DNA from: Treponema sp.
GTDB lineage: Bacteria; Spirochaetota; Spirochaetia; Treponematales; Breznakiellaceae
DNA length: 64,000 bases
Direction of reading: 5' to 3'
Assembly: GCA_009782555.1 (NCBI GenBank)
Contig: WRIV01000011.1
Coordinates: 30,505-94,504, forward strand
The notes under the pieces were generated by a model. That model was not told the origin of the DNA. It searched no databases and was given only the letters and a program-made list of their open reading frames with translations. A program made the translations under genes and the position numbers. Position 1 is the first letter of the stretch, and each line of letters opens with the position of its first letter. Shown piece after piece: positions 56,712-64,000 of this stretch.

Positions 56712-56760
56712 TGAACTACATTGGGATCTCAATAGCACCCCTATATATGGGGGTAGTTCA
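56712..56760. other. Compact three-way-junction inverted repeat
   Basis: Outer arms TGAACTAC (56712-56719) and GTAGTTCA (56753-56760) are perfect. They enclose ATTG/CAAT around GGATCT (56720-56733) and CCCC/GGGG around TATATAT (56738-56752). This makes a 49-base cloverleaf-like fold. It lies about 55-105 bases upstream of the putative catechol-operon promoter and 299 bases after the LRR gene stop, so it may be a regulator site, a cruciform or part of an unannotated RNA. Confidence 0.55.
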
Positions 56761-56840
56761 ATATAAGGACACTAGTAGTAGACCACAATATCTAATACAG
56801 GATAATAATTTTTCACGCGTAAATCCGGTTGTTTACGAGG

Positions 56841-56913
56841 TTTTAGGTGCCTGAATAGGGAAACGCAAAGGCAATCCATTCCAACCGCCTTTGCGTTTCT
56901 AGGGCACCTAAAA
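56841..56913. other. Long two-stem hairpin
   Basis: Outer arms TTTTAGGTGCC (56841-56851) and GGCACCTAAAA (56903-56913) are perfect (11 bp). Inner arms GAAACGCAAAGGC (56860-56872) and GCCTTTGCGTTTC (56887-56899) are perfect (13 bp), around a 14-base loop. An asymmetric internal loop (8 and 3 bases) separates them. No T run follows on either strand, so it does not look like a terminator. With the preceding structure it fills the 554-base gap between 56505 and 57058, which otherwise holds no supported gene. Confidence 0.65.
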
Positions 56914-57058
56914 TTTGGCGTAGTAAGGCGTGGGAGAATTTTTAATTGTAAAAAATATTACCCATGCTTACTGTCGTCTTCTTCGACTTCTATCGTTTCC
57001 TTTGCCGCTTTTCTTCCAGCGTGAACGTTGTCGATGACTTCTAATTGCATCCCCAAAG

Positions 57059-58231
57059 TTAAAGCCGTTGCCCCGGCCCTCCTCCTGTCTCCCTACCAGT
57101 ATAGCCGACCCGTTTAAGGGCCGCCTGGGTCGCCAGGCTAAGTTTATTGGAAGAAAAGACACCACTTTGAAACGTAATTATATCTATCGAGTCGGGGATG
57201 GTAACGGTGGTCAGGACTTCACAGCGGGAAAAAGCACTCCATCCTATCCAGGTGAGTGAAGCAGACAGGGTAATGGTGGTTAGGGCAGTACACTTCCAAA
57301 AAGCGGCGTCCTCTATTATTGTGATTGAATCCGCCAGGGTAATGGAAGTAAGGGCTGTACAGTCAAAAAACATGCCTGCGGGAATTTTTGTTATTCCTTC
57401 GGAGACGATTACGGTTTTAAGATTTTTGCAGCCTAAAAACGCAGCATTAAAGACAATCTCCCTACTCCAGCCCGCCGGCTTGTAATTTGTCATACCAAAT
57501 TCGACTAAACTGGGGGGAAGCGTAATTGTTTTTATAGCGGTTCCGATAAACACGCCGGCACCAAGGAAAGTAAGGTGTTGCGGCAAGGTAATGGCAGCTA
57601 GGGCGGTACAGCCGTAAAAAGCGGCTTCCTCTATCGTTGTGATTGAATTCGCCAGGGTTACGGAAGAAAGGGCGGTACAGTCCTCAAACATGCCCTCGGG
57701 AATTTTTGTTATCCCTTCGGGGACGACTACGGTTTTAAGTTTTTCACAGCCTGAAAACGCGTAAGCTCCTCCTCTTATATCGGGGGGAAGTGTAAGCCTT
57801 GTTATTGCGGCTCCGCTAAACGCGCCAGCACCAAGGGAAGTAAGGCTTTGCGGAAGGGTAATGGCGGTAATAGGACAGCCGCTGAACGCATTGTTGCCTA
57901 TTTCTAATAACCCTTCAGGGAGGGTTACCGACTTAAGTTTTAGCGGACCGCGTGCAGTCGTAAACGCATCATCCCCAATTCTAGTTACTCCCCGGGGAAT
58001 AACAACGCCGGTGATGTCTGGTCTCGAATAAAATGCCCCATCGATTTCCCGGACGGGCAGCCCCTGGATGGTGGCGGGGATCCGTACGTTGGCAGCCTTG
58101 CCTTTGTACCCGGTAATAATCGCGCTCTGGCCATCTTCTGCAAGACGGACAGTAAAGTCAGCTTCGGTTTGGGCAAAGGCAATGCTTGTTATGAGCAGCA
58201 CAAAAGTGATAAAAACCAGTTTCTTTTTCAT
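57059..58231 (-). CDS. BspA-type leucine-rich-repeat secreted protein
   Basis: A 390-residue protein with a signal peptide (FITFVLLITSIAFA, cleavage before QTEA) and about ten LRR_5 repeats of ~23 residues with the TxIxxxAFxGCxxLxxITLPxxL pattern, for example SITTIEEAAFYGCTALAAIT. Two almost parallel modules (VVPEGITKIPEGMFEDCTAL and VSEGITKIPAGMFFDCTAL) point to internal duplication. Such proteins in treponemes are surface-exposed or secreted and mediate adhesion. AAGGAG precedes the start. The last 12 residues (GRETGGGPGQRL) do not fit the repeat and may result from a small frameshift. Confidence 0.88.
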   Translation of the reverse strand: MKKKLVFITFVLLITSIAFAQTEADFTVRLAEDGQSAIITGYKGKAANVRIPATIQGLPVREIDGAFYSRPDITGVVIPRGVTRIGDDAFTTARGPLKLKSVTLPEGLLEIGNNAFSGCPITAITLPQSLTSLGAGAFSGAAITRLTLPPDIRGGAYAFSGCEKLKTVVVPEGITKIPEGMFEDCTALSSVTLANSITTIEEAAFYGCTALAAITLPQHLTFLGAGVFIGTAIKTITLPPSLVEFGMTNYKPAGWSREIVFNAAFLGCKNLKTVIVSEGITKIPAGMFFDCTALTSITLADSITIIEDAAFWKCTALTTITLSASLTWIGWSAFSRCEVLTTVTIPDSIDIITFQSGVFSSNKLSLATQAALKRVGYTGRETGGGPGQRL

Positions 58232-59137
58232 AGAAAAACTCCTTCTGTTGTGTATTAAAAAAGCCGGATGTTTCCATACAGCGTTTTTACAGAAAATGGG
58301 AATATGTATTAGGGGGGTAGTTATGTAAGCTATTGGATTGTTGACACGGTTATTTAAAAGATGGGTATAATTGCCTGATGCCTGATGTGCTCAAAACTGC
58401 CTTTGGCAGTTTTGAGCTTGGAGTTTGCTTCGCAAACTCCAAGTAACGATACGTCTGCGCCGAAGCTATTCATTGGTATAATCCTAACATTTGCAGAATA
58501 AAAGTTACAAGATAAAAAAGCTGTTTTTGAGGGTTTTTTCTGGTAAATAGCAGGTTTTTGGGAGAATTTGGACGATTTTAATGCATAATCATTATAAATT
58601 TTATAAAAAAAGGGTGGAATTCCATTTTCTCCTTCTTTAATTGACCCTTTTTTGAGGTAATTATGCGCCAGGACGGCGTTTGCGTAGGTGTATTTGGGGC
58701 AAAAAGAACAGGCTGGACTGGAAATGCTATGACCATAGGGACACACAGCTTCAAACTGATAATCGTGTTTTTACAGCGGAAATAGCGCAAAACACCGATC
58801 CGGTATCGACGAAAGCAACAGGCAAATTGAGAGAATGTCTGATGTTGTTTCGTTGGCCACCCCCATATTTAGTTGTAGGTCTGAAATAAAAACGTTTTCT
58901 TATTCGAAAGCCTGGTTTAATATCCCGCTTTTTAAAGCTGTAAGGACGGAAAGCGGCGGCTGACATTTCTCGTATTAGGGTGTATTTTGCGATAAATCAT
59001 TTTTCCCCATAGGTAATATCCGTGAATTCTCTATAGCTATATTAAGCAGTGAAGAAAAAAAATAGCGCCTGCCTTCAATTTCTAAGGCACTGCGCTCAGC
59101 CAAAAATTATGGGGAAGCCCTCAACAAGGAGTTTATT
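58232..59137. other. Gene-poor stretch with paired palindromes
   Basis: No supported gene in 906 bases. It contains two touching perfect palindromes at 58389-58443 (listed separately). Fragmentary minus-strand frames between 58500 and 58966 include a Cys-containing stretch, CPYGHSISSPACSFCPKY, that breaks off upstream. They could be remains of a gene, but no family could be recognised and the frames do not join cleanly. Confidence 0.5.
58389..58443. repeat. Tandem perfect palindromes with 3-nt loops
   Basis: GCTCAAAACTGCC (58389-58401), loop TTT, GGCAGTTTTGAGC (58405-58417); then CTTGGAGTTTGC (58417-58428), loop TTC, GCAAACTCCAAG (58432-58443). The two share base 58417. The same style (perfect long stem, 3-nt loop, sometimes in pairs sharing a base) is seen at 21233-21283 and 22511-22535, which suggests a recurrent genomic element. 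Confidence 0.75.
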
Positions 59138-59629
59138 ATGCTAAAACTAAAATCCAACACGGTAACGGGCGGCGGGAATCATGTCAATTGGTCCGACTCG
59201 TATTCAATGGAGATTAAAATCATTGATGATCAGCACAAAGGGCTTTTAGATTTTATCAATGAATTATTTGACCATTCTACGGGAAACGAAGAAGAAGAAC
59301 GCTCCTGGTTTAAGGAAGTTATTCAGCATGCGGTACAATATATAAAAGAACACTTTGCGACTGAAGAAAAGTACATGAAGGCAACCAGGTTTTCCGGTTA
59401 TGCCGAACACAAAAAGACGCATGATGAATTTACATTGACTGTTATTAAGAACGTAAAGGAGTTCGATGCAGGCAAAAGGCTGGTTCTGGAAAAATTCGCT
59501 TATTTTTTAAAGGATTGGGTTTTAACCCATGTGGCGGTTATGGACAGGCAATACAGTGATTATTTTCGGAAAATTACCTCTCGAAAAGCAGATGAAAGGC
59601 TGTCTATCACGACTGTCGATGTGGCATAA
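59138..59629 (+). CDS. Bacteriohemerythrin
   Basis: A 163-residue single-domain hemerythrin with a non-haem di-iron site that binds O2 reversibly. The ligands are seen in order: IKIIDDQHKGLLDFINELF (first His), VQYIKEHFATEEKYM (His and Glu), YAEHKKTHDEF (two His) and LTHVAVMDRQY (His and Asp). Such proteins store, sense or scavenge oxygen and often occur in bacteria that meet oxygen gradients, which agrees with the dioxygenase in this window. AAGGAG precedes the ATG. The 3' end abuts an IS256-type remnant. Confidence 0.93.
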   Translation: MLKLKSNTVTGGGNHVNWSDSYSMEIKIIDDQHKGLLDFINELFDHSTGNEEEERSWFKEVIQHAVQYIKEHFATEEKYMKATRFSGYAEHKKTHDEFTLTVIKNVKEFDAGKRLVLEKFAYFLKDWVLTHVAVMDRQYSDYFRKITSRKADERLSITTVDVA

Positions 59630-59639
59630 CACCGGAAAA

Positions 59640-60180
59640 AATGGAGCTCATCACATTTTTTGTGGAAACGCAAAATATCATAACGGGACTCTGTCACCGG
59701 GAATGACTGACGGGTTTTCAGGTTCCGTTGGAGCGTGTAATTAACTGACTCAACCGCATTGGTCGTATAAATCGCCTTTCCGATTCCTGGTGAAAATTTC
59801 ACTGAATTGCGAATCATGTGGACTATACACAGTTGAACTTCAGTTTTTGGGAACACGCGTTAATGGCATCCGAAAACCCGGTAAGACCGTCAACAGCGGC
59901 AATCAATATATCTTGAAGGCCACGATTCTTAAGTTCGTTCAGTATCCCCATCCAGAACTTAGAGCTCTCGTTCTGTTCAATCCACATTCCCAGGACTTCT
60001 TTTTGGCCGTCAAGCCGTATGGAAAGTGCTATATACACCCTGCATGACCCTCTCAATAAGAGCCTTACTCAGCTGCTTGATGAGCCCTTCAGAGCCGTAA
60101 AAGTCATCCGGCCCCTTGTACTCCTTTTAGCAGTTCGTCCTGCAAAACATAGTTTCGCCTACTTCTTTTGTTATCGCCAT
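59640..60180 (-). pseudogene. IS256-family transposase remnant
   Basis: Pieces of one Mutator/IS256 transposase occur in three minus-strand frames. The N-terminal part KEYKGPDDFYGSEGLIKQLS (after an in-frame stop behind the ATG at 60180) joins directly to VYIALSIRLDGQKEVLGMWI, which implies a deletion of about 120 residues. GLQDILIAAVDGLTGFSDAI shifts frame near 59857 to FPKTEVQLCIVHMIRNSVKF. A second deletion leads to GKAIYTTNAVESVNYTLQRN and LKTRQSFP. No terminal inverted repeats or target duplication could be identified. It is not functional. Confidence 0.88.
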
Positions 60181-60361
60181 ACTTCCTCCTGGTTAGTATA
60201 GCGTTTTACACAAAATTAGTTATGGCTCCGAAAAACGACCGGCAAGGTTATGCAGATCGCCGGGGCGAAAAACAACGCTTTCCTTTTGGGGTGCAGTTCC
60301 ATAGGGTCATCTTACCTGTTTCTTGGGGTTGGGGCAAGCGGTGGGGGTGGCAAGAACACCC

Positions 60362-60928
60362 TCATGACGACCTTTTTTCCGACAAATTCATAACATCACA
60401 ATACAATTCTTCCAGCCTTTTTCTTAAAGATTTAACTGCGTAATGCTTTCGGGAAAGTACGGTATTGAGTGGCGTTTGGGTTTTTTCCGCGACTTCCTTA
60501 ACGGAAAAATCCAGCAGTTCGGTCATTTCAAAAACTTCGCGCTGTTCTTTGGGCAATTCGGCAAGGGCGGTTTGTATTTCTTCAAAGACCAATGTGCGCA
60601 GTAGTTCGGTTTCCGGCGTTGTTTCTTCTCCGTAGAGAATGTCCGCTATCTCGTCAATAATGTAGTCTTCTTCGTCTTCATCATAAGAAGAAGGTAGTGG
60701 TTCGTCTTTTTTCTTTTTGTACTGGTTTATTATTCTGTTGTGGGCTGCCCGGTAAAGCCATGCGGCGGTGTTTTCTATCGGGTTAATGGTTTCATTCACC
60801 TTTGAAAACTGATAAAACACTTCCTGTAGAATGTCCTCCGCGTCTTCAATGCGGTTGACACGCGAGCGAATGAAGTTTAACAGCCGCTTGCGGTAATCGG
60901 TAAAAATTACCGCAACTGATTTTTTCAT
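60362..60928 (-). CDS. ECF-type RNA polymerase sigma factor
   Basis: A 188-residue sigma factor with region 2 (RLLNFIRSRVNRIEDAEDIL, then QEVFYQFSKV) and region 4 (LPKEQREVFEMTELLDFSVK, then LNTVLSRKHYAVKSLRKRL), joined by an acidic linker (SSYDEDEEDYIIDEI). The start at 60928 overlaps the ABC permease stop by 4 bases (ATGA); a longer in-frame start exists. It is the last gene of an operon with an ABC exporter and a small membrane protein. No classical anti-sigma factor is visible, though the small membrane protein could do that job. Confidence 0.9.
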   Translation of the reverse strand: MKKSVAVIFTDYRKRLLNFIRSRVNRIEDAEDILQEVFYQFSKVNETINPIENTAAWLYRAAHNRIINQYKKKKDEPLPSSYDEDEEDYIIDEIADILYGEETTPETELLRTLVFEEIQTALAELPKEQREVFEMTELLDFSVKEVAEKTQTPLNTVLSRKHYAVKSLRKRLEELYCDVMNLSEKRSS

Positions 60929-61716
60929 CTGTATTTTTCGCTCCGTGCGAAAAGGTATGTGCCTATTATCAGGCAAATTACCGTTAATGCGGTGATTGCC
61001 GCAAAGTTGATCATGGGGTTAAACATGACTATTCTGTCATATTCCGCATTGCCTCTGTAGACAACGGCGCGTACCAGGTCGAGGCAGTAGGTCATTGGCA
61101 ATATGCGGTTCAAAGCATACAATACCCCTGAGGAATTGTTGATGGGAATTATCGCGCCGGAAAGAAACATCTGCGGCATGACGATGAGCGTTATGGCGAA
61201 GTTCGCTGCTCTTTTGTTTTTTACCAGCCCTATAATTATCATTGCCAGAGCGCCGCCGGAAAGACACATCAAGGGGGACAGGGCAAGTATTAAAAGCAGT
61301 TTATTAACAGGGAACATAATACCCATTATCAATCCGACAATTAAGGTTCCTGCCATACTAAGAATAGCGCCGAATGCCGCGCCGAGTATTTTGCCGATAA
61401 TAAGTGAATAGCGGGAAACAGGCGATACCAGCATTTCCTGATTGAAGTCAATTTCGTGATCGTCAACTAACGATGTCATGCCCATTGTCGTTATCATAAA
61501 CAGCATATTGACCAGCATACCAACCAGCATAAATTGTCCGAATTGGAAGTCAAGCCCTGTTGCCATATTTTGCATGAGGTTTCCGCCTATCATGCCCATC
61601 ATTACTAACGGCATGGCAAGGCTCATAATTGCGGCAGCCGGAGATTTGAAGAATAAGGTGATTTCTCTCGCCATGACAGTAATAATTGTGTTTAACTCTC
61701 TGAAACCTCTTTTCAT
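60925..61716 (-). CDS. ABC-2 type transporter permease
   Basis: A 263-residue membrane protein with six hydrophobic segments. The N-terminal ITLFFKSPAAAIMSLAMPLV, the EIDFNQEMLVSPVSRYSLII loop and the ILPMTYCLDLVRAVVY segment near the C-terminus are hallmarks of ABC-2 exporter permeases (NodJ/DrrB type). It works with the ATPase encoded immediately upstream (TAATG overlap), exporting an unknown drug, lipid or polymer. Confidence 0.92.
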   Translation of the reverse strand: MKRGFRELNTIITVMAREITLFFKSPAAAIMSLAMPLVMMGMIGGNLMQNMATGLDFQFGQFMLVGMLVNMLFMITTMGMTSLVDDHEIDFNQEMLVSPVSRYSLIIGKILGAAFGAILSMAGTLIVGLIMGIMFPVNKLLLILALSPLMCLSGGALAMIIIGLVKNKRAANFAITLIVMPQMFLSGAIIPINNSSGVLYALNRILPMTYCLDLVRAVVYRGNAEYDRIVMFNPMINFAAITALTVICLIIGTYLFARSEKYR

Positions 61717-62660
61717 TATTGCGCCTCCCTGTTTTTGGTTAAAAACTCAATGTATGCGTCCTCCAGAGACGGCTCGTATGTTTTTAAGACAGAGAGTTTT
61801 GTCTTTAACTGTGAGATGATATTCTGTGCCGAACCCTTGTAAGGGACTATGACCCGTCCGTTCACGGTAAAGGGCAGTCCTAGCGCGGAAAGTTCGCTGG
61901 TTAAAGCCGTTCTGTCTTCTGCGTCCAAAATCAGTTCATGCCGTAAGAGGTTCTTTTTTAATTCTTGAGGCGGTGAACAAACGGCGATTTTACCGTGGTC
62001 AATTAAGCAGACGGCATCTACGTTTTCGGCTTCGTCAATGTAATGCGTTGTCAAAAAAATAGTTGTTCCGTAGCGGTTGCGTGTTTCGTTGATGTAATCC
62101 CTCAGGGAACGGCGGCTTACTGCGTCCAGCCCTTGTGTCGGCTCGTCAAGAAACAGCACTTGCGGCGTGTGGATAAGGCTGCGGATTATTTCAAGTTTGC
62201 GCTGCATTCCGCCTGAAAGTTTTTTTATCGGTTTGAATAGAACGTCCTGTATGCCGACAATTTCTGCAAGTTCCGTTACTCTTTTTCGGTATGCGGCGGG
62301 CATGAGGCGGAACGCGGGGCGGTAACCGAACATTCCGTACAGGCAGGCATGAAAGCGGATATTTTGTTCCGCTGTTAAATTCGGATCAAGGCTTGGCTGT
62401 TGAAAAATGATGCCTACTTTCTCCCGCACTTTCCGCGCCTCTTTCTCAACATCGTACCCGGCGATTTTTACCTCGCCTTTTGTTTTGGAAAGCGTTGTTG
62501 TCAAAATTGAAATGGTCGTGGTTTTTCCCGCGCCGTTTGCGCCGAGGAAAGCGAAAAATTCACCTTCCCTGACAGAAAAGCTGATGTTATCAACCGCCGC
62601 CTTTTCCGCGTTTTTATAGCGTTTGGTAAGGTTTTGAACTTCGATGACTGTGTTATTCAC
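61716..62660 (-). CDS. ABC exporter ATP-binding protein
   Basis: A 314-residue ATPase of the DrrA/CcmA type. GANGAGKTTTISIL is Walker A, LSGGMQRKLEIIRSL the signature, VLFLDEPTQGLD Walker B and TTHYIDEAE the H-loop. A C-terminal ~80-residue extension (LSALGLPFTVNGRVIVPYKG) is typical of drug-exporter ATPases. The start is taken as GTG at 62660, 8 bases after an AAGGA site and overlapping the upstream gene's end by 8 bases; an ATG at 62684 is possible. Confidence 0.93.
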   Translation of the reverse strand: MNNTVIEVQNLTKRYKNAEKAAVDNISFSVREGEFFAFLGANGAGKTTTISILTTTLSKTKGEVKIAGYDVEKEARKVREKVGIIFQQPSLDPNLTAEQNIRFHACLYGMFGYRPAFRLMPAAYRKRVTELAEIVGIQDVLFKPIKKLSGGMQRKLEIIRSLIHTPQVLFLDEPTQGLDAVSRRSLRDYINETRNRYGTTIFLTTHYIDEAENVDAVCLIDHGKIAVCSPPQELKKNLLRHELILDAEDRTALTSELSALGLPFTVNGRVIVPYKGSAQNIISQLKTKLSVLKTYEPSLEDAYIEFLTKNREAQ

Positions 62661-63039
62661 CTTGTTTGTCCTTTTTTTCTTCATCACCGTAAAAACCGCG
62701 CCAGTGTGCAAAGCCCCTTTCTCTTTTGATGAACTCCAGTCGTTCATCTTCGCTCATATTCATCCATTTTTCCCGCAATTTGTTGCCGTGATGAAACGAG
62801 TGCCCGTCTCTTCCTGCACCCCAAAGCAAGGCATTTCCCCGACCGCCGCCGCCAATTCCGCCGAATAATACCCGCGCCAGTATCAAAAGCCCTGCCGCTT
62901 GCAGATAATTAAGCTGCGGAAGTCCGAAAATTTGCGGTATGAGTGCGTTCCACAACAGCATGACCGCTACGCCGAATACGGCGCAGGTTGCCAGCATGAT
63001 ACCGAGACCAGCAAATCTGAATTTAATGGTGTTTCTCAT
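62653..63039 (-). CDS. Small membrane protein with C-terminal helical tail
   Basis: A 128-residue protein with two membrane helices (~9-34 and ~45-62), a Gly-rich patch (FGGIGGGGRGN), a His/Gly stretch and a charged tail (LREKWMNMSEDERLEFIKRE). Small proteins with a W-x-x-M-S-x-E-E/D-R-x-x-F tail often accompany ECF sigma factors, so a sensor or anti-sigma role is conceivable but not shown. It heads the operon with an AGGAGA site. Confidence 0.7.
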   Translation of the reverse strand: MRNTIKFRFAGLGIMLATCAVFGVAVMLLWNALIPQIFGLPQLNYLQAAGLLILARVLFGGIGGGGRGNALLWGAGRDGHSFHHGNKLREKWMNMSEDERLEFIKRERGFAHWRGFYGDEEKKDKQGE

Positions 63040-63057
63040 GGTTTTATCTCCTATACC

Positions 63058-63072
63058 TTAGTAGACAACTAA
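63058..63072. promoter_or_regulatory. Dyad upstream of the ABC/ECF operon
   Basis: TTAGT-AGACA-ACTAA, a 15-base dyad with perfect 5-bp arms, 18 bases upstream of the small membrane protein start and flanked by CC and AAGG, which extend the symmetry with one bulge. Position and length suit an operator. No convincing -35/-10 pair could be assigned around it. Confidence 0.35.
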
Positions 63073-63119
63073 AGGTGAAAAATATTTTATGTTTTGGGAA
63101 TTTTTTCAAGAGACGAAGT

Positions 63120-63533
63120 TCATTGTTTTATTTTGCCTTTTATCAAAGTAGCCATATCTTCGGTTTCAACTTGCATAGAAACGTAGAGAATAAAGTCCCT
63201 TCCTGAACGCTCAATCCTGCCTGCCCCGAAAACAGACCTTTTTATGAATAATGCTTTTACAGAAGATTCGCAGCTTCCATCAGGGAAAAAAGTATACGTT
63301 GCATTATTTATTCCGTTTCCAAAACTCACTACAGCATTAGCCGAATTGAAAGTAATGGTGCAGGAACGTAATAAGGACTGCATTACAGCTAATTTGTCCT
63401 CGCCGTTTGATGTCCATTCGATAATTTCAACAGGATAGGCAGTACCGTTTACAGGGCTAAACGCTTGAGCAAAAAGTCCTGAAAATGAACCCGCCAAAGA
63501 AAAAATCAACAATGTTAGTCTTGTTTTGTTCAT
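63120..63533 (-). CDS. Small secreted hypothetical protein
   Basis: A 137-residue protein with a clear signal peptide (TLLIFSLAGSFSGLFAQ, cleavage after FAQ or FA). The mature part is beta-rich, with CTITFNSANAVVSFGNGINN and YTFFPDGSCESSVKALFIK, and two Cys that could form a disulfide. No family was recognised. It lies upstream of the ABC/ECF operon on the same strand with an 80-base gap that holds the dyad. Confidence 0.7.
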   Translation of the reverse strand: MNKTRLTLLIFSLAGSFSGLFAQAFSPVNGTAYPVEIIEWTSNGEDKLAVMQSLLRSCTITFNSANAVVSFGNGINNATYTFFPDGSCESSVKALFIKRSVFGAGRIERSGRDFILYVSMQVETEDMATLIKGKIKQ

Positions 63534-63597
63534 AAAACCCTTTCCCTTGTCCCCCTGGTCTTATCCGGTGAATAGTTATTGCGGGATTGCAATAAGT

Positions 63598-64000
63598 TCA
63601 ATCATGGTTTATCAATTTACTTGCCAATTTATAAACCTGATTTATTTCTTTTGTGTCCAATTTCCATTTTTTCAGTTCATTTATTATTAAGTCCGGGTAT
63701 TCTTTGCTTATATCTTTTAACCCATTTCCAGCCGATTTCCTTACATATTCGCTTTCATCGGTTTTATGGTTTGATAACAGCGATATTGCCTCTTTTGGGT
63801 TGTCCTTAAAATAGGATCTTTTTGTCCAAATTCTTAATCCTTCTGTAACAGCCCTTCGGTTATTTTCATTTTTGCTATTTAACCATTCATTGATTATTGG
63901 CAATGATTTTTCATATCCGTTACTTTTGCAGTAATTGTCAAACGCCATAGCCAGAAATTCCTGAACCTGCCATGACGGATTTTTATTAACAGAGTTTTTC
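63598..64000 (-). CDS. AlkD-like DNA alkylation repair protein, C-terminal part
   Basis: The frame is open to the right edge, so the N-terminus is missing; 133 residues are visible. WQVQEFLAMAFDNYC, IINEWLNSKNENNRRAVTEG, SEYVRKSAGNGLKDISKEYP and the repeating helical pairs match the HEAT-like repeats of AlkC/AlkD-type glycosylases, which remove alkylated bases. The catalytic Asp and Trp of AlkD would lie at least partly outside the window, so activity cannot be judged. A general HEAT-repeat protein is the alternative. Confidence 0.75.
   Translation of the reverse strand, partial: KNSVNKNPSWQVQEFLAMAFDNYCKSNGYEKSLPIINEWLNSKNENNRRAVTEGLRIWTKRSYFKDNPKEAISLLSNHKTDESEYVRKSAGNGLKDISKEYPDLIINELKKWKLDTKEINQVYKLASKLINHD

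Noticed and set aside
56968..57165. Short Arg-rich minus-strand frame at the end of the LRR gene
   Set aside because: It overlaps the LRR 3' end in another frame and has no start signal or domain.
58354..58966. Minus-strand frames with a Cys-rich stretch after the LRR gene
   Set aside because: The frames are broken, partly overlap the palindromes and match no family I can name; kept only as a gene-poor stretch.

Overview
The window looks like a chromosomal segment of a termite-gut treponeme, most likely Treponema primitia or a close relative. The evidence is spirochaete-type gene content, a BspA-type leucine-rich-repeat protein, an Asn at the RpoB rifampicin position reported for treponemes, and above all a catechol meta-cleavage cluster of the kind described in T. 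primitia. The species assignment is inference; no database could be searched.

Layout. 1-360: the 3' end of a Cu+ P-type ATPase. 405-8113 (minus): a compact histidine operon, hisG-hisB-hisH-hisF-hisA/I/E fusion-hisC-hisD, ending in a radical SAM gene. 8214-22667 (minus): a transcription/translation operon starting at a good promoter and reading tRNA-Thr, rpmG, tRNA-Trp, secE, nusG, rplK, rplA, rplJ, rplL, rpoB, a chemotaxis receptor, rpoC, and an HExxH lipoprotein coupled to rpoC. The receptor gene between rpoB and rpoC is the strangest piece of gene order here. 22931-29923: a mixed region with an EamA-type protein, two unrecognised genes, argC, a UDG-like protein, nadE, a decayed EAL-domain gene and a MATE exporter. 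29941-35424: a large AsmA-like protein, a DUF1877-like gene, a frameshifted SWIM-type remnant and an OmpA-domain protein. 35499-37997: cstA, deoD and tRNA-Leu, two of them with clear promoters.

38031-45344 (minus) is an arabinose module: a LacI-family regulator, then a promoter/operator in front of chvE-gguA-gguB-araA-araD, which gives uptake, isomerisation and epimerisation. araB is not in the window. gyrA follows, with a FemAB-like acyltransferase gene after it. 49192-56657 (minus) is aromatic degradation: hydrolase, hydratase, acylating acetaldehyde dehydrogenase, aldolase, XylT-like ferredoxin and catechol 2,3-dioxygenase. Together these convert a catechol to pyruvate and acetyl-CoA through the hydrolytic branch. 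A second dehydrogenase/aldolase pair lies downstream with its own promoter.

57059-64000 is an accessory region: a BspA-like surface protein, a bacteriohemerythrin, an IS256-family remnant, an operon of small membrane protein/ABC ATPase/ABC permease/ECF sigma factor, a small secreted protein, and the 3' part of an AlkD-like gene at the edge.

Intergenic regions hold many strong inverted repeats. Two sets recur: 12-bp stems with a 7-nt loop ending in TGTTA, and perfect palindromes with 3-nt loops. No CRISPR array, rRNA or intact insertion sequence was seen.
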